A stretch of DNA of 49,378 bases, from contig JADKBB010000027.1 in assembly GCA_016715195.1 (NCBI GenBank), positions 1 to 49,378 on the forward strand. Reading direction: 5' to 3'. This document shows, piece by piece, positions 25,133 to 34,540 of this stretch. The notes under the pieces were generated by a model. The model saw only the letters and a list, made by a program, of their open reading frames with translations, was not told where the DNA came from and did no database searches. Made by a program: the position numbers and the translations under genes. How positions within the stretch are numbered: the first letter of the stretch is position 1; each line of letters opens with the position of its first letter. This DNA comes from Candidatus Villigracilis proximus. Lineage in GTDB: Bacteria; Chloroflexota; Anaerolineae; Anaerolineales; Villigracilaceae.

Positions 25133-26188
25133 ATGTTCATCTATGACCTAGACTTCCCCGCTCTTACAAACCTCCTCCAACAATGGGACGAACCCGCCTA
25201 CCGCGTTAAACAGGTCTGGCAGGGACTGTATCAACATTTGTATAACTCAGCCGATGAGTTCACGACCCTGCCCAAGTCTTTGCGCGAAAAACTCGCCGAG
25301 CGTTTAAGCTTTTCTCCCATCAAAGTAAAGTTATTTCAAGATTCTTCCGATGGTCAAACACGAAAAACCCTCTTTGAATTGCAGGGCGGACACTTGATCG
25401 AAGCTGTTCTGATGCGTTATGACCCGAGCACAAACTCAGGCAAGGGTCGGCGCACGCTTTGCATCTCTACGCAGGCAGGCTGCGCCATGGGATGTGTCTT
25501 TTGTGCCACAGGTCAAATGGGGTTTAGCCGTCACTTGACCAATGGCGAGATCGTGGCGCAAGTTATGTACTATGCGCGTACACTTAAAGAGGAAGGGCTT
25601 GCCGTTACAAATATTGTTTTCATGGGCATGGGCGAACCTTTTCATAATTATGAAAATACCATGGCTGCGATTGATACGCTCAATGACCCTGATGGATATA
25701 ACTTCGGTGCGCGGCGTTTCACGATTTCCACTGTTGGATTGGTGCCGCAGATCAAACGCTTTGCTGATGAAAAACGTCAGGTTAATCTCGCGATTTCCCT
25801 GCATGCCGCGGATGATAATGAACGCCTCGCGATCATGCCGGTTAACAAGCGCTATAAGATCGATGATGTGATTCAGGCCTGCAAATATTATGTTGAACAA
25901 ACGCATCGCCGTGTGACCTTTGAATGGGCATTGATCAGCGGTGTGAATGACACACCCGAAGTAGCGCGCAAACTTGCCTCACGCCTCAAAGGAGTCATGT
26001 GCCATGTCAATGCAATTCCCCTCAACCCCACTGAAGGCTACCATGGCGAAGCAACAGACCGTCAGCGGGCGATGATATTCAAAGAAACGCTGGAGCAGGC
26101 CGGGATCGAGTGTACGATCCGTATGCGTCGCGGGATAGATATTCAAGCAGGGTGCGGTCAGCTTGCGGGGGCTTCCACTTCCTCATAA
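25133..26188 (+). CDS. rlmN: Dual-specificity 23S rRNA A2503/tRNA A37 C2-methyltransferase
   Basis: The product has 351 residues, the family length. The radical SAM motif is CAMGCVFCATG (Cys117, Cys121, Cys124), followed by QMGFSRHLTNGEIVAQV and the GMGEPFHNY block. The C-terminal RMRRGIDIQAGCGQLAG holds the second catalytic Cys that forms the methyl-carrying intermediate with the mid-protein Cys (KGVMCHVNAIPLNP). The enzyme adds a methyl to C2 of A2503 in 23S rRNA and A37 in some tRNAs, tuning translation fidelity. It is transcribed alone, divergent from the NBR1-Ig gene, with a -10 box 6 nt before its ATG. Confidence 0.95.
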   Translation: MFIYDLDFPALTNLLQQWDEPAYRVKQVWQGLYQHLYNSADEFTTLPKSLREKLAERLSFSPIKVKLFQDSSDGQTRKTLFELQGGHLIEAVLMRYDPSTNSGKGRRTLCISTQAGCAMGCVFCATGQMGFSRHLTNGEIVAQVMYYARTLKEEGLAVTNIVFMGMGEPFHNYENTMAAIDTLNDPDGYNFGARRFTISTVGLVPQIKRFADEKRQVNLAISLHAADDNERLAIMPVNKRYKIDDVIQACKYYVEQTHRRVTFEWALISGVNDTPEVARKLASRLKGVMCHVNAIPLNPTEGYHGEATDRQRAMIFKETLEQAGIECTIRMRRGIDIQAGCGQLAGASTSS

Positions 26189-26366
26189 TTTAATAGTTAA
26201 AATAATAAAATATAAAATCGTAACTTATTGACTACACGCAATTTACTGATGTCATGATTATACTTTGCGTTTTCTCACTTGAAACTAAACTTAAACGAAT
26301 ATCATTTCTTGTCAGAACTGATTGATTAAAGTATAGTCAGTCAACTTTTTTAAGTAGGTGAAATCA

Positions 26367-29300
26367 ATGGAACAAAAACAAAATTGGCTCGAACGCCCCA
26401 TTCATCCAGCGCTGCCCAGTATTACCAATGAGATCATGATCTTCGCGGCGGTTATCCTGCTTGCGATCATCACCCGCTTTTACGATCTCGAAGCACGCGT
26501 GATGAGTCACGATGAAAGTTTGCACACTTATTTTTCATGGCTGTTATATCGCGGGCAAGGCTATGAACATTCGCCGATGATGCACGGTCCCTTTCAATTC
26601 CACATTGTTGCGCTCACCTATTTTCTATTCGGCGCGAGCGACCTCACATCACGCATCCCCGCTGTTCTTTTCAGCATTGGCACAGTTTGGATGGTCTGGT
26701 ACTGGCGCAGATACCTGGGCAAATGGGGCGCTTTGATCGCCGGCTTGTTGCTGGTTATTTCGCCGTACATGTTGTATTACGGCCGGTATGTGCGCAATGA
26801 ATCGTTTGTAGGCTTCTCGGGCATTCTTATGTTATACGCCCTCCTGCGCCATCTTGAAATGGGCGGTAAAAAATATCTCTATTTGTTGGCTGCTGCGCTG
26901 ATGCTGCACTTTACAACAAAAGAAACATCTTTCATTTACACGGCGCAAGCCCTGCTGTTCCTTGCAATTTATTTTATTGCCCAGGTCACTCGTCGTCCAT
27001 GGAAAGATGCAAAAAACGACTACCGCTCCTTTATCATTTCACTTGGTATTACCTTTGTGCTCGCCGCTGCAGCAGTTGGATATGGAATGTACATGTCTGA
27101 CGCAGCGACTTTCGCCGGGAATGAGACCGCCATCCCAAGCGACCCGGCTGCGATAGCACCGCCTCTTCTCGCCCCTGAAACTGCCTCTGTTTCCCCGGTC
27201 ATTGTCATCGCTCTGGCTGCTTTGGTTGCGTTCATCTTCGCCGCCGTATTTCTCATTCGCGGCTATACATGGGAACGGCTGCGCAATGAACGTTCATTCG
27301 ATCTGTTAATGGTTTGCGGCACGATCGTTCTGCCCATGCTCTCTCCATTTCCACTCAAATGGTCGGAACGATGGCTGCATGTCAACATCCCCACCACTGC
27401 TCCTGAAGTGCAGGCATTAACCACTGATATAAAATCCATTTTGACCATCGCAGGCTTTCTGCTTGCAATGTTCATCATCACGATAATTGTCGGGCTGATC
27501 TGGAATAAGGAAAAATTCTGGCAAACAGCGCTGATTTTCTGGATTCCCTATACCATTTTCTACACCACCGTCTTCACCAGCAGTGACGGATTTTTTACCG
27601 GCACAATTGGCTCGCTCGGCTATTGGATCGTGCAACAGGAAGTCGAACGCGGCAGTCAACCGTGGTACTACTATCTTCTGGTACAAATCCCCATTTATGA
27701 ATTCCTGCCTGCGCTCGGTTTCATTCTGGCGCTTGTAGTCGGTTTGAGAAGAAAAACGGCACCCGACCTTCAATTTGAAGAAGATGAAGAACATAACGAA
27801 AGTGAAGTCATCAGTCTGCTTCAAGAAGAAACTGACACAAACACCGAGGAAAAGAATTTCCCGAATATGTTTAGTCTGCTCGTCTGGTGGAGCATAACCA
27901 GCGTGGCGGCATTTTCAATTGCCGGTGAAAGAATGCCCTGGCTCACCTATCACATGGCCTGGCCCATGATCCTGATCACCGGCTGGGCGCTGGGACATAT
28001 CATCGAGACCACCGACTGGGTGAAACTAAAAGAACGACGCATCCTGCTTACACTTGCCGCTGTTACAATTTTTATTGTCAGTGTCACAGGTGCGATCATT
28101 GCACTGACGGGCGCAACTCCCCCATTCCAGGGCAAAGACCTGGCGCAGTTACAGGCAACCAGCGCGTTTCTGCTTCCCGCCATTGTTACCATTCTAAGTG
28201 CAGCCGGCGTGACTTATCTCTTCCGTGAGTGGAACTTCCGCGAGATGAGGCATATCTTTACTTTGGTCATCTTTGCATTCCTGGCACTCCTCACCAGCCG
28301 TGCAGCATTTAGAGCTTCTTATATCACGTACGATCAGGCAACAGAGTTTCTTGTCTACGCGCATGGTGCGTCCGGAATCAAGGAAGTGATCGCACAGGCA
28401 AAAGAAATCTCCGAACGCACAACCGGTGGAATGGGCGTGGCGATTGCTTACGATGCGAGCGCGCCAGATACGGGCGTGTCCTGGCCTTTTGTCTGGTATT
28501 TGCGTGACTTTACCAATCAACGCTCCTTTGATCAGCCAACCCGCTCCTTGCGTGAATCAACGGTCATCATCGTTGACGAAAAGAATTTTGACAAGATCGA
28601 GCCGGCCATTGGCCCCGGCTACTATCGCATGGATTACATCCGCATGTGGTGGCCGATGCAGGATTACTTTAGTTTGTCTTATGAACGCGATGAAACCCTG
28701 CCCTTCCCGGAAGATTACGCCTGCAAAGGGATGCTGGGAATCTTGAAGCTGGCAAAATCAAAAGATTACACACTTTTCTGTGAAGGATTCACCGATCCGC
28801 AAATCCGGGCAGGCATCTTTCAGATTTGGTTAAACCGCGATTACACCAAGTACGCAGAAGCAAAAGGCCGCCCCGATCTGACTCTCACGACATGGAATCC
28901 GGCTGACAAAATGCGTCTTTATATCCGACAGGATGTGGCATCTCAAATATGGAATTATGGCGTAGCGCCAGCCGCCGTTGCGGCAGTGGAAGACCCCACT
29001 GAAGGCAAGTATGTTCTTCTCGCTGCCGAGCCTGTCATTGGGGCTTTGCAAAACAGCACCCTTCCATTGAACGCACCCCGTTCCCTGGCTTTTGCAAAAG
29101 ATGGGACGATCTACATTGCCGACTCACGCAATCATCGCGTTGTACATCTTGATGTGCAGGGGAATGTTCTTAATGAATGGGGCACCTTTGCCGATGATGT
29201 AGCCATTCCGCTTGCCAACGGCACATTGAACGAACCCTGGGGCATTGCAGTCGGCCCGGATGGTTCGGTCTATGTGACAGACACCTGGAATCATCGCATT

Positions 29301-29909
29301 GAGAAATTCACCGCCAGCGGAAGATTCATCAAAGCCTGGGGTATCTTTGGTCAGGGAGAAACTCCTGACTCGTTCTATGGTCCGCGCAGTTTGGCGGTGG
29401 ATGCCAAAGGGAGAGTCTACGTTTCGGATACCGGGAACAAGCGCATCGTTATATTTGATGCGGATGGTAATTACATCACGCAGTTTGGTTCGGCAGGCCT
29501 GGAAGCTGGTCAATTCGATGAGCCGGTCGGTGTCGCTGTTGATAAAAACGGAACTGTGTATGTTGTGGATACCTGGAACCAGCGCATTCAAACATTCACC
29601 CCAATTGAAACAGAAACCAGCCTGACCTTTATCCCTGACAAACAATGGGACGTATACGGCTGGTTCGGTCAGTCACTGGACAACAAACCATTTATTGCGG
29701 TCAATGATGACTTGCATGTCTTCATCACCGACCCCGATGGATACCGTGTCATTGAATTTGACTCAAACGGCGAGATTATCAAGACCTGGGGTGACTTCGG
29801 TGACACAAGCACAAGTTTCGGTCTGCCCTCCGGCATTGCCGTGGATAACGAAGGTGGTGTGTGGGTCACGGACGCGTCTTCAAACCGTTTGTTGAGATTT
29901 GCACCGTAA
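26367..29909 (+). CDS. TIGR03663-type membrane protein fused to an NHL beta-propeller
   Basis: The product is about 1180 residues. The first ~650 residues are a polytopic GT-C-like membrane protein of the TIGR03663 (Agl23-type) family: the early loop RVMSHDESLHTYFSWLLYRG carries the acidic D-E pair after helix 1, then GHSP-like YEHSPMMHGPFQFH, and YYGRYVRNESFVG. A soluble region (~650-890) follows. From ~900 there are NHL repeats (PRSLAFAKDGTIYIADSRNH, PWGIAVGPDGSVYVTDTWNH, PRSLAVDAKGRVYVSDTGN, PVGVAVDKNGTVYVVDTWNQ, PSGIAVDNEGGVWVTDASSN), making a six-bladed type propeller. The membrane part probably handles a lipid-linked sugar. ATG 26367 is favoured over GTG 26358, since AGGTG lies 6 nt before it. 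Confidence 0.85.
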   Translation: MEQKQNWLERPIHPALPSITNEIMIFAAVILLAIITRFYDLEARVMSHDESLHTYFSWLLYRGQGYEHSPMMHGPFQFHIVALTYFLFGASDLTSRIPAVLFSIGTVWMVWYWRRYLGKWGALIAGLLLVISPYMLYYGRYVRNESFVGFSGILMLYALLRHLEMGGKKYLYLLAAALMLHFTTKETSFIYTAQALLFLAIYFIAQVTRRPWKDAKNDYRSFIISLGITFVLAAAAVGYGMYMSDAATFAGNETAIPSDPAAIAPPLLAPETASVSPVIVIALAALVAFIFAAVFLIRGYTWERLRNERSFDLLMVCGTIVLPMLSPFPLKWSERWLHVNIPTTAPEVQALTTDIKSILTIAGFLLAMFIITIIVGLIWNKEKFWQTALIFWIPYTIFYTTVFTSSDGFFTGTIGSLGYWIVQQEVERGSQPWYYYLLVQIPIYEFLPALGFILALVVGLRRKTAPDLQFEEDEEHNESEVISLLQEETDTNTEEKNFPNMFSLLVWWSITSVAAFSIAGERMPWLTYHMAWPMILITGWALGHIIETTDWVKLKERRILLTLAAVTIFIVSVTGAIIALTGATPPFQGKDLAQLQATSAFLLPAIVTILSAAGVTYLFREWNFREMRHIFTLVIFAFLALLTSRAAFRASYITYDQATEFLVYAHGASGIKEVIAQAKEISERTTGGMGVAIAYDASAPDTGVSWPFVWYLRDFTNQRSFDQPTRSLRESTVIIVDEKNFDKIEPAIGPGYYRMDYIRMWWPMQDYFSLSYERDETLPFPEDYACKGMLGILKLAKSKDYTLFCEGFTDPQIRAGIFQIWLNRDYTKYAEAKGRPDLTLTTWNPADKMRLYIRQDVASQIWNYGVAPAAVAAVEDPTEGKYVLLAAEPVIGALQNSTLPLNAPRSLAFAKDGTIYIADSRNHRVVHLDVQGNVLNEWGTFADDVAIPLANGTLNEPWGIAVGPDGSVYVTDTWNHRIEKFTASGRFIKAWGIFGQGETPDSFYGPRSLAVDAKGRVYVSDTGNKRIVIFDADGNYITQFGSAGLEAGQFDEPVGVAVDKNGTVYVVDTWNQRIQTFTPIETETSLTFIPDKQWDVYGWFGQSLDNKPFIAVNDDLHVFITDPDGYRVIEFDSNGEIIKTWGDFGDTSTSFGLPSGIAVDNEGGVWVTDASSNRLLRFAP

Positions 29910-29920
29910 AAACATGAGTA

Positions 29921-29967
29921 AGAAGTAAAAAGGATGAAGGGTAAAAACCTTCATCCTTTTTACTTCT
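29921..29967 (+). terminator. Terminator with 20-bp perfect arms
   Basis: Arms at 29921-29940 and 29948-29967 are perfectly complementary over 20 bp (centre GGATGAAGG/CCTTCATCC) with a 7-nt loop; T5 lies within the right arm. It ends the TIGR03663-NHL transcript. Confidence 0.85.
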
Positions 29968-29975
29968 GGTATAAT
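29967..29975 (+). promoter_or_regulatory. Extended -10 promoter, probably for sucCD
   Basis: TGGTATAAT has the TGn-TATAAT form of an extended -10 box, placed just after the terminator and ~134 bp before sucC. No good -35 box is seen. The leader up to 30108 shows no recognisable riboswitch. Confidence 0.45.
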
Positions 29976-30108
29976 GCCTTTGCTTTCACTGATTGCTGCA
30001 CAAACAACTTAATTTCCATAAAGAATTACGAGTTAATAAATAATTTTATGGCATGGGTATTTATGTGCAGAGCTCTGTAGCAAAAAAACATATCCCCGAG
30101 GGAGAATA

Positions 30109-31248
30109 ATGAAACTCCACGAATATCAATCCAAAACAATTTTTTCGAAATATGGCATCCCGATTCCGAAAGGAAGGGTTGCGGCTACTGCTCAAGAGGC
30201 AAGACAAATTGCTGAAGAGCTTGGTGGCCGCGTTGTCATTAAGTCACAAGTACTGGTGGGCGGACGAGGCAAGGCAGGCGGAGTAAAGCTGGCCAAAGAT
30301 TCCGCAGAAGCTGAACAGCTTGCCACACAGATCCTAGGCATGGAAATTAAAGGCCTGCCTGTGCGTAAAGTGCTTGTTGATGAGGCGTCTGCTATTGATA
30401 AGGAAATCTACTTTGCGATCACCGATGACCGCGCAGCCAAGAAGCCGGTAATGATCGCTTCTGCCGCTGGCGGCGTGGACATTGAAGAAGTGGCCGCGAC
30501 GACTCCTGAGAAGATCATCAAGATTCACATTGACCCATTGCTCGGCCTGCGTGAATATCAGGCGCGTGATGTGGCCGTAGCCATGGACCTTCCGCGTGAA
30601 TACTGGAAGGATTTCGTCAAGATCGCCATGGGACTGTGGGAAGTTTATAGAAACACAGATGCCACACTGGCCGAGATCAATCCGCTGGTGATCACCAAAG
30701 ACAAGAAGATGATCGCGCTCGATGGCAAAATGATGATCGACGATAACGCCCTCTTCCGTCAACCGTCCTTGAATGAAATGCGCGACACCGACGAAGATGC
30801 GCCTTCCGAAATTGAAGCCCGCAAATATGGTCTCTCCTTCATCAAGCTCGACGGCAACATCGGCTGTATGGTCAACGGTGCCGGTCTCGCCATGACCAGC
30901 ATGGACGTGATCAAACTCTTCGGCGGCGAACCTGCCAACTTCCTCGATGTAGGCGGTGGTGCCGGTTCTGAAAAAGTTGCCGCAGCCATGCGTATCATTC
31001 TTTCAGACCCCAATGTTAAAGCTGTATTGTTCAATATCTTCGGCGGTATCACCCGCTGTGATGAAGTTGCGCGCGGTATCCTCGTTGCAATGGATGAAGT
31101 GAAACCCAAGGTTCCGATGGTGGTTCGTCTCGTCGGCACGAACGCGGAAGAGGGACGCAAGTTACTCGAAAACGCGAATATGATCACCGCTGAAACACTG
31201 GCGGACGCGGCTAAAAAAGCAGTAGCAGCCGCGAAAGAAGGTAAATAA
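30109..31248 (+). CDS. sucC: Succinate-CoA ligase (ADP-forming) beta subunit
   Basis: The product has 379 residues. The ATP-grasp N-terminal domain begins MKLHEYQSKTIFSKYGIPIPKG, with VKSQVLVGGRGKAGGVK binding nucleotide and EINPLV coordinating Mg. The C-terminal CoA-ligase domain carries GCMVNGAGLAMTSMD, the FLDVGGGA block and NIFGGITRCD. With SucD it converts succinyl-CoA, ADP and phosphate to succinate, CoA and ATP in the TCA cycle. GAGGGAG lies ~6 nt before the ATG. sucD follows after 3 bp, so the two are co-transcribed. Confidence 0.97.
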   Translation: MKLHEYQSKTIFSKYGIPIPKGRVAATAQEARQIAEELGGRVVIKSQVLVGGRGKAGGVKLAKDSAEAEQLATQILGMEIKGLPVRKVLVDEASAIDKEIYFAITDDRAAKKPVMIASAAGGVDIEEVAATTPEKIIKIHIDPLLGLREYQARDVAVAMDLPREYWKDFVKIAMGLWEVYRNTDATLAEINPLVITKDKKMIALDGKMMIDDNALFRQPSLNEMRDTDEDAPSEIEARKYGLSFIKLDGNIGCMVNGAGLAMTSMDVIKLFGGEPANFLDVGGGAGSEKVAAAMRIILSDPNVKAVLFNIFGGITRCDEVARGILVAMDEVKPKVPMVVRLVGTNAEEGRKLLENANMITAETLADAAKKAVAAAKEGK

Positions 31249-31251
31249 CCC

Positions 31252-32112
31252 ATGAGCATTCTTGTAGATAAAAACACACGCTTGATCGTTCAAGGCGTTA
31301 CTGGCAATGAAGGTTTATTCCACACCACACAAATGGTTGCCTACGGCACCAACGTGGTCGGCGGCGTAACACCCGGTAAAGGCGGCGAATGGGTTCTGGA
31401 TGGCAAGCTCCCTGTCTTTGATTCAGTGAAGATGGCGAAGGCCGCAACCGACGCGAACGCAACAGTTATCTTCGTCCCTGCCCGTTTTGCACCTGACGCC
31501 ATGTTCGAAGCCGCTGACGCGGGCATTCCCCTTGTCATCTGCATCACCGAAGGCGTTCCGGTTCAGGATATGATGCGCGTGCGCAACTATCTCGATCAGA
31601 AAAAGATCCGTCTCATCGGTCCGAACTGCCCCGGTTTGTTAACTCCCGGCGAAGCCAAGGTCGGCATCATCCCCGGTGACATTGCCATCTCCGGCAACGT
31701 CGGCGTGGTATCCCGCTCCGGCACCCTCACCTACGAAGTGCTCTATGCCATGAAGAATCTCGGCATGGGCGCATCCACTTGTGTGGGTATCGGCGGTGAC
31801 CCGATCAACGGCACGAACTTCCTCGATGTGTTGGAAATGTTCGAGCATGATCCCAAGACAGAAAAAGTCATTATGATCGGCGAGATCGGCGGCAGTGAAG
31901 AAGAAAAAGCCGCGCAATATATCGCAGAAAAAATGACCAAACCCGTCGCGGCCTTCATCGCCGGACAAACCGCCCCTGCCGGCAAACGCATGGGCCACGC
32001 AGGCGCGATCATCGAAGGCGGAGCAGGCACAGCCGCTGACAAGATCAAAGCCCTCGAAGCCGCTGGCGTAAAAGTAGCCAAGCACCCCGAAGAGATCCCC
32101 ACCCTGTTCTAA
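31252..32112 (+). CDS. sucD: Succinate-CoA ligase (ADP-forming) alpha subunit
   Basis: The product has 286 residues, standard for the alpha subunit. The Rossmann CoA-binding domain starts ILVDKNTRLIVQGVTGNEGLFHT. GPNCPG (near 124) and SRSGTLTYE are conserved, and the phosphorylated His lies in KRMGHAGAIIEGG. The subunit carries the phosphohistidine intermediate and binds CoA, pairing with SucC encoded just upstream. A 14-bp hairpin after the stop ends the operon. Confidence 0.97.
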   Translation: MSILVDKNTRLIVQGVTGNEGLFHTTQMVAYGTNVVGGVTPGKGGEWVLDGKLPVFDSVKMAKAATDANATVIFVPARFAPDAMFEAADAGIPLVICITEGVPVQDMMRVRNYLDQKKIRLIGPNCPGLLTPGEAKVGIIPGDIAISGNVGVVSRSGTLTYEVLYAMKNLGMGASTCVGIGGDPINGTNFLDVLEMFEHDPKTEKVIMIGEIGGSEEEKAAQYIAEKMTKPVAAFIAGQTAPAGKRMGHAGAIIEGGAGTAADKIKALEAAGVKVAKHPEEIPTLF

Positions 32113-32117
32113 AAAAT

Positions 32118-32161
32118 ATTGTGGCTGTAAAAGCGAAAAGATCCGCCTTTACAGCCACAAT
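32118..32161 (+). terminator. Hairpin after sucD
   Basis: Fourteen-bp perfect arms ATTGTGGCTGTAAA/TTTACAGCCACAAT with a 16-nt loop. It starts 5 bp after the stop. The T-run is broken (CAATTTC). Confidence 0.65.
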
Positions 32162-32182
32162 CAATTTCTATCAAAAAACACA

Positions 32183-32218
32183 TAGAGCCGCCCGACATTC
32201 AAATGTCAGACGGCTCTA
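32183..32218 (-). terminator. Terminator of acpP
   Basis: TAGAGCCG/CGGCTCTA outer stem and GACATT/AATGTC inner stem with small mismatches between; on the minus strand it is followed by TGTGTTTTTTG. It lies 23 bp after the acpP stop. Confidence 0.75.
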
Positions 32219-32240
32219 CGGTTATAATCGCAAAGATCAA

Positions 32241-32477
32241 TTATTTCTTGTTTGAGTCGATGTAAGCAACCGCTTCACCGACAGTTGTGATCTTCTGAGC
32301 AGCTTCGTCAGAGATCTCAGCGCCGAACTTATCTTCAAAAGCCATGATGAGTTCAACCAGATCGAGAGAATCGGCTTCAAGATCTTCACGGAAACGGGCT
32401 TCGAGTGTGATCTTCTCCTCATCCGCGCCGAGCAAATCCTTTACGATCCCTTTGAGTTCAGTATATGTGTCAGACAT
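32241..32477 (-). CDS. acpP: Acyl carrier protein
   Basis: The product has 78 residues, the normal ACP size. Ser37 in EADSLDLVEL is the phosphopantetheine attachment site; the acidic helix II and the tail TTVGEAVAYIDSNKK are typical. It carries growing acyl chains in fatty acid synthesis. The start at 32477 is chosen because GGAGG lies 5 nt upstream; the in-frame ATG 12 nt earlier overlaps that site. No other fatty acid gene is adjacent, and it is divergent from the isomerase gene. Confidence 0.95.
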   Translation of the reverse strand: MSDTYTELKGIVKDLLGADEEKITLEARFREDLEADSLDLVELIMAFEDKFGAEISDEAAQKITTVGEAVAYIDSNKK

Positions 32478-32571
32478 GACAACCTCCATTTAAAATTTGA
32501 TTGGCTTATTGTAATCGGTGTACAAACCGTGTCAAGCCAGTTTTGACTATCACACTCAGGAACACTCCCTT

Positions 32572-33611
32572 ATGACAAAAGTTGCGCCGATCGACCAAAG
32601 AAAAGCTGACCACATTAAAATTAACTTAGAACAGGATGTCCGCTCTGCGCTGACCCCCGGGCTGGAGAATTATCGCTTCACGCACGAGGCATTGCCCGAG
32701 CTGGACTTAAACCGCATCGACACAACCCTCAGCCTGTTCGGCAAGAAATTAAATTCGCCAATCCTCATCAGCTCGATGACCGGCGGCACCACTGCGGCCG
32801 AGATCATTAATCTGCGCCTGGCCGAAGCGGCACAGGAATGCGGCATCGCCATGGGAGTCGGCTCACAACGCGCCGCCATCGAACACCCCGAACAGGCATC
32901 CACATTTCAAGTGCGGAAAGTTGCGCCCGATATTTTATTATTCGCAAACATCGGCGCGGTGCAATTCAACTATGGCTATGGCATTGACCAATGCCGCAAA
33001 GCCGTGGACATGATCGAAGCCGACGCGCTCATCTTGCATCTCAATCCCGTGCAGGAAGCCGTGCAGGATGCAGGCGATACGAACTTCGAAGGGCTGGCAA
33101 AAAGATCGAAGAAGTTTGCAAAAAAATCGAAGTGCCTGTCATTGCAAAAGAAGTCGGCTGGGGCATCTCAGAACGGACAGCAAAACAGTCGTCAGATTGC
33201 GGAGTATCCGCCATTGACGTGGCCGGCGCCGGCGGCACAAGCTGGTCACAAGTGGAAATGCATCGCGCGCCCGATGAGTTCACCCGTCAACTGGCCGCGA
33301 CTTTTATCGGCTGGGGCATCCCCACTGCTGAGTCCATCCTGAATGTAAAGAAAGCCGCGCCCGATACCACCATCTTCGCCAGCGGCGGCATCAAAGACGG
33401 ACTCGACATCGCCAAATGCGTAGCCCTCGGCGCCACCCTCGGCGGCATGGCGGGACAATTTCTGAAAGCCGCTGCCATCTCTACTGAGAACACAATTGAG
33501 ATCATGAAATTAACCCAAAGACAGATCGAAGTCACCATGTTCGCCAGCGGCGCCGGGACTTTGGAAGAGCTGAAGGTTGGTAAGTTAATAAAAACACAGA
33601 TGGCTGTATAA
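32572..33611 (+). CDS. fni: Type 2 isopentenyl-diphosphate delta-isomerase (one frameshift near 33100)
   Basis: The restored length is 346 residues, as expected for Fni. The N-terminal part shows IDQRKADHIKINLE, SPILISSMTGGT (FMN contact), GVGSQRAAIEHPE and ALILHLNPVQEAVQ. As read, the frame derails after NFEGLAK. Adding one A to the AAAAA run at 33099-33103 continues to KIEEVCKKIEVPVIAKEVGWGIS, then AIDVAGAGGTSW, IFASGGIKDGLD and the end at 33611. The enzyme, with FMN, NADPH and Mg, interconverts IPP and DMAPP. The polyprenyl synthetase at 35.2 kb would use these products. The single homopolymer indel suggests a sequence error rather than loss. Confidence 0.9.
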
Positions 33612-33744
33612 TAAAAACACCCGCAGCCATGACAACTTAAACCTCCATCCTTCCTCCTACTAGCGCAACATCCAACAAAAAAAAGCCTGGACACAGGGTT
33701 TCTTTGGTTTGGCAAATCCCTGTTGCGCAAAACAGGAGATTGAA

Positions 33745-34254
33745 ATGGATACCATCAAGTTTGTCATCGAGAACTACGTCAACGAAGAGTTCGGCTACGC
33801 CCTCCCCACCATCAACATTTACATCAACGACCGCGACCTGATCGATCTGATCAGCGAAGTTGAGCACAAGCTGTTTACAGCGGACAGGGAAACAATTGTC
33901 CGCTCAAGTTATATTGGCTATGAAACTGTCAACTTCGAGAGATTTCACAGGGAAATGCAGGGCCGGAAAACATATCCGCGCAGCGTTCTGTTGACATGCA
34001 CCTGCACCATTCCGGAGTGCAACTGCATCATGGCCGATATTGCCATCGAAGCGCAAACCGTAACCTGGAGCGGACTGAAAAGTCCGTGGCTGGGCGGAGC
34101 AACTCCCAACGCCTTTATGGAAGAAGCAGAAGCGCAGGCGTTGGGTTGGAAACCTCTGAGCTATGCCGAACTGGGCCCCTTCATCTTTGACCGCGAGCAA
34201 TATTTTTGCGCGCTGGAAGAAATAATCAGCGAAATACAACGGCAAAAGCTGTAA
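33745..34254 (+). CDS. Hypothetical protein with a Cys-rich turn
   Basis: The 169-residue product is not recognised. It starts MDTIKFVIENYVNEEFGYALPTINIYIND and has a central Cys group (LTCTCTIPECNC) that could bind a metal, followed by AIEAQTVTWSGLKSPWLG and a C-terminal helix. No signal or membrane segment is seen. AGGAG lies 7 nt before the chosen ATG. It stands between fni and a broken gene fragment carrying a small mobile-like element; the context gives no function. Confidence 0.65.
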   Translation: MDTIKFVIENYVNEEFGYALPTINIYINDRDLIDLISEVEHKLFTADRETIVRSSYIGYETVNFERFHREMQGRKTYPRSVLLTCTCTIPECNCIMADIAIEAQTVTWSGLKSPWLGGATPNAFMEEAEAQALGWKPLSYAELGPFIFDREQYFCALEEIISEIQRQKL

Positions 34255-34516
34255 TACAGAACGAGGTACTGCTTTATGACCTCAAGGACTCAACGGCAGG
34301 CATCTTCCGCAAGTGGACAGAGAAGTATGGCTTTCTCAAAGTAGGTTGACACGTTTTCAATTTTGTAGCGAGGCTTAACGCGAAAATTCGCCTGGTTGGC
34401 GTTTTTCGCGTTAAGCTTTGTCGACTTTGAGAAAGCCATGGACAGAGAAGCGCGATGCAGCAGATGGTTCCACCGGCTCTGGTGGATTTGAGTTATGGCG
34501 ATTGCACGAACCATAA
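34254..34516 (+). pseudogene. Short coding remnant interrupted by a MITE-like element
   Basis: Before the element the frame reads NEVLLYDLKDSTAGIFRKWTEK. If the element and one copy of its flanking 12-bp duplication are taken out, the frame continues in phase as RDAADGSTGSGGFELWRLHEP and stops at 34514-34516. No start codon or family match is evident for the 5' side, so only a C-terminal piece may be left. Exact limits on the left are uncertain. Confidence 0.35.
34314..34450. mobile_element. MITE-like inverted-repeat element with 12-bp target duplication
   Basis: TGGACAGAGAAG occurs at 34314-34325 and again at 34439-34450, flanking a 113-bp insert. The insert has perfect 16-bp terminal inverted repeats, ATGGCTTTCTCAAAGT (34327-34342) and its complement (34424-34439), and an inner perfect 14-bp pair, GCTTAACGCGAAAA (34373-34386) and its complement (34403-34416). 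It encodes no protein. The restored reading frame after removal supports an insertion event. Confidence 0.65.
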
Positions 34517-34527
34517 ATAAAACCTGC

Positions 34528-34533
34528 TAAAAT
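34528..34533 (+). promoter_or_regulatory. -10 box of a leaderless promoter (HAD phosphatase)
   Basis: TAAAAT ends 7 nt before the ATG at 34541, with no ribosome binding site between. A possible -35 box TTGCAC lies 20 bp upstream, inside the remnant's last codons. Confidence 0.4.
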
Positions 34534-34540
34534 AAATCCC

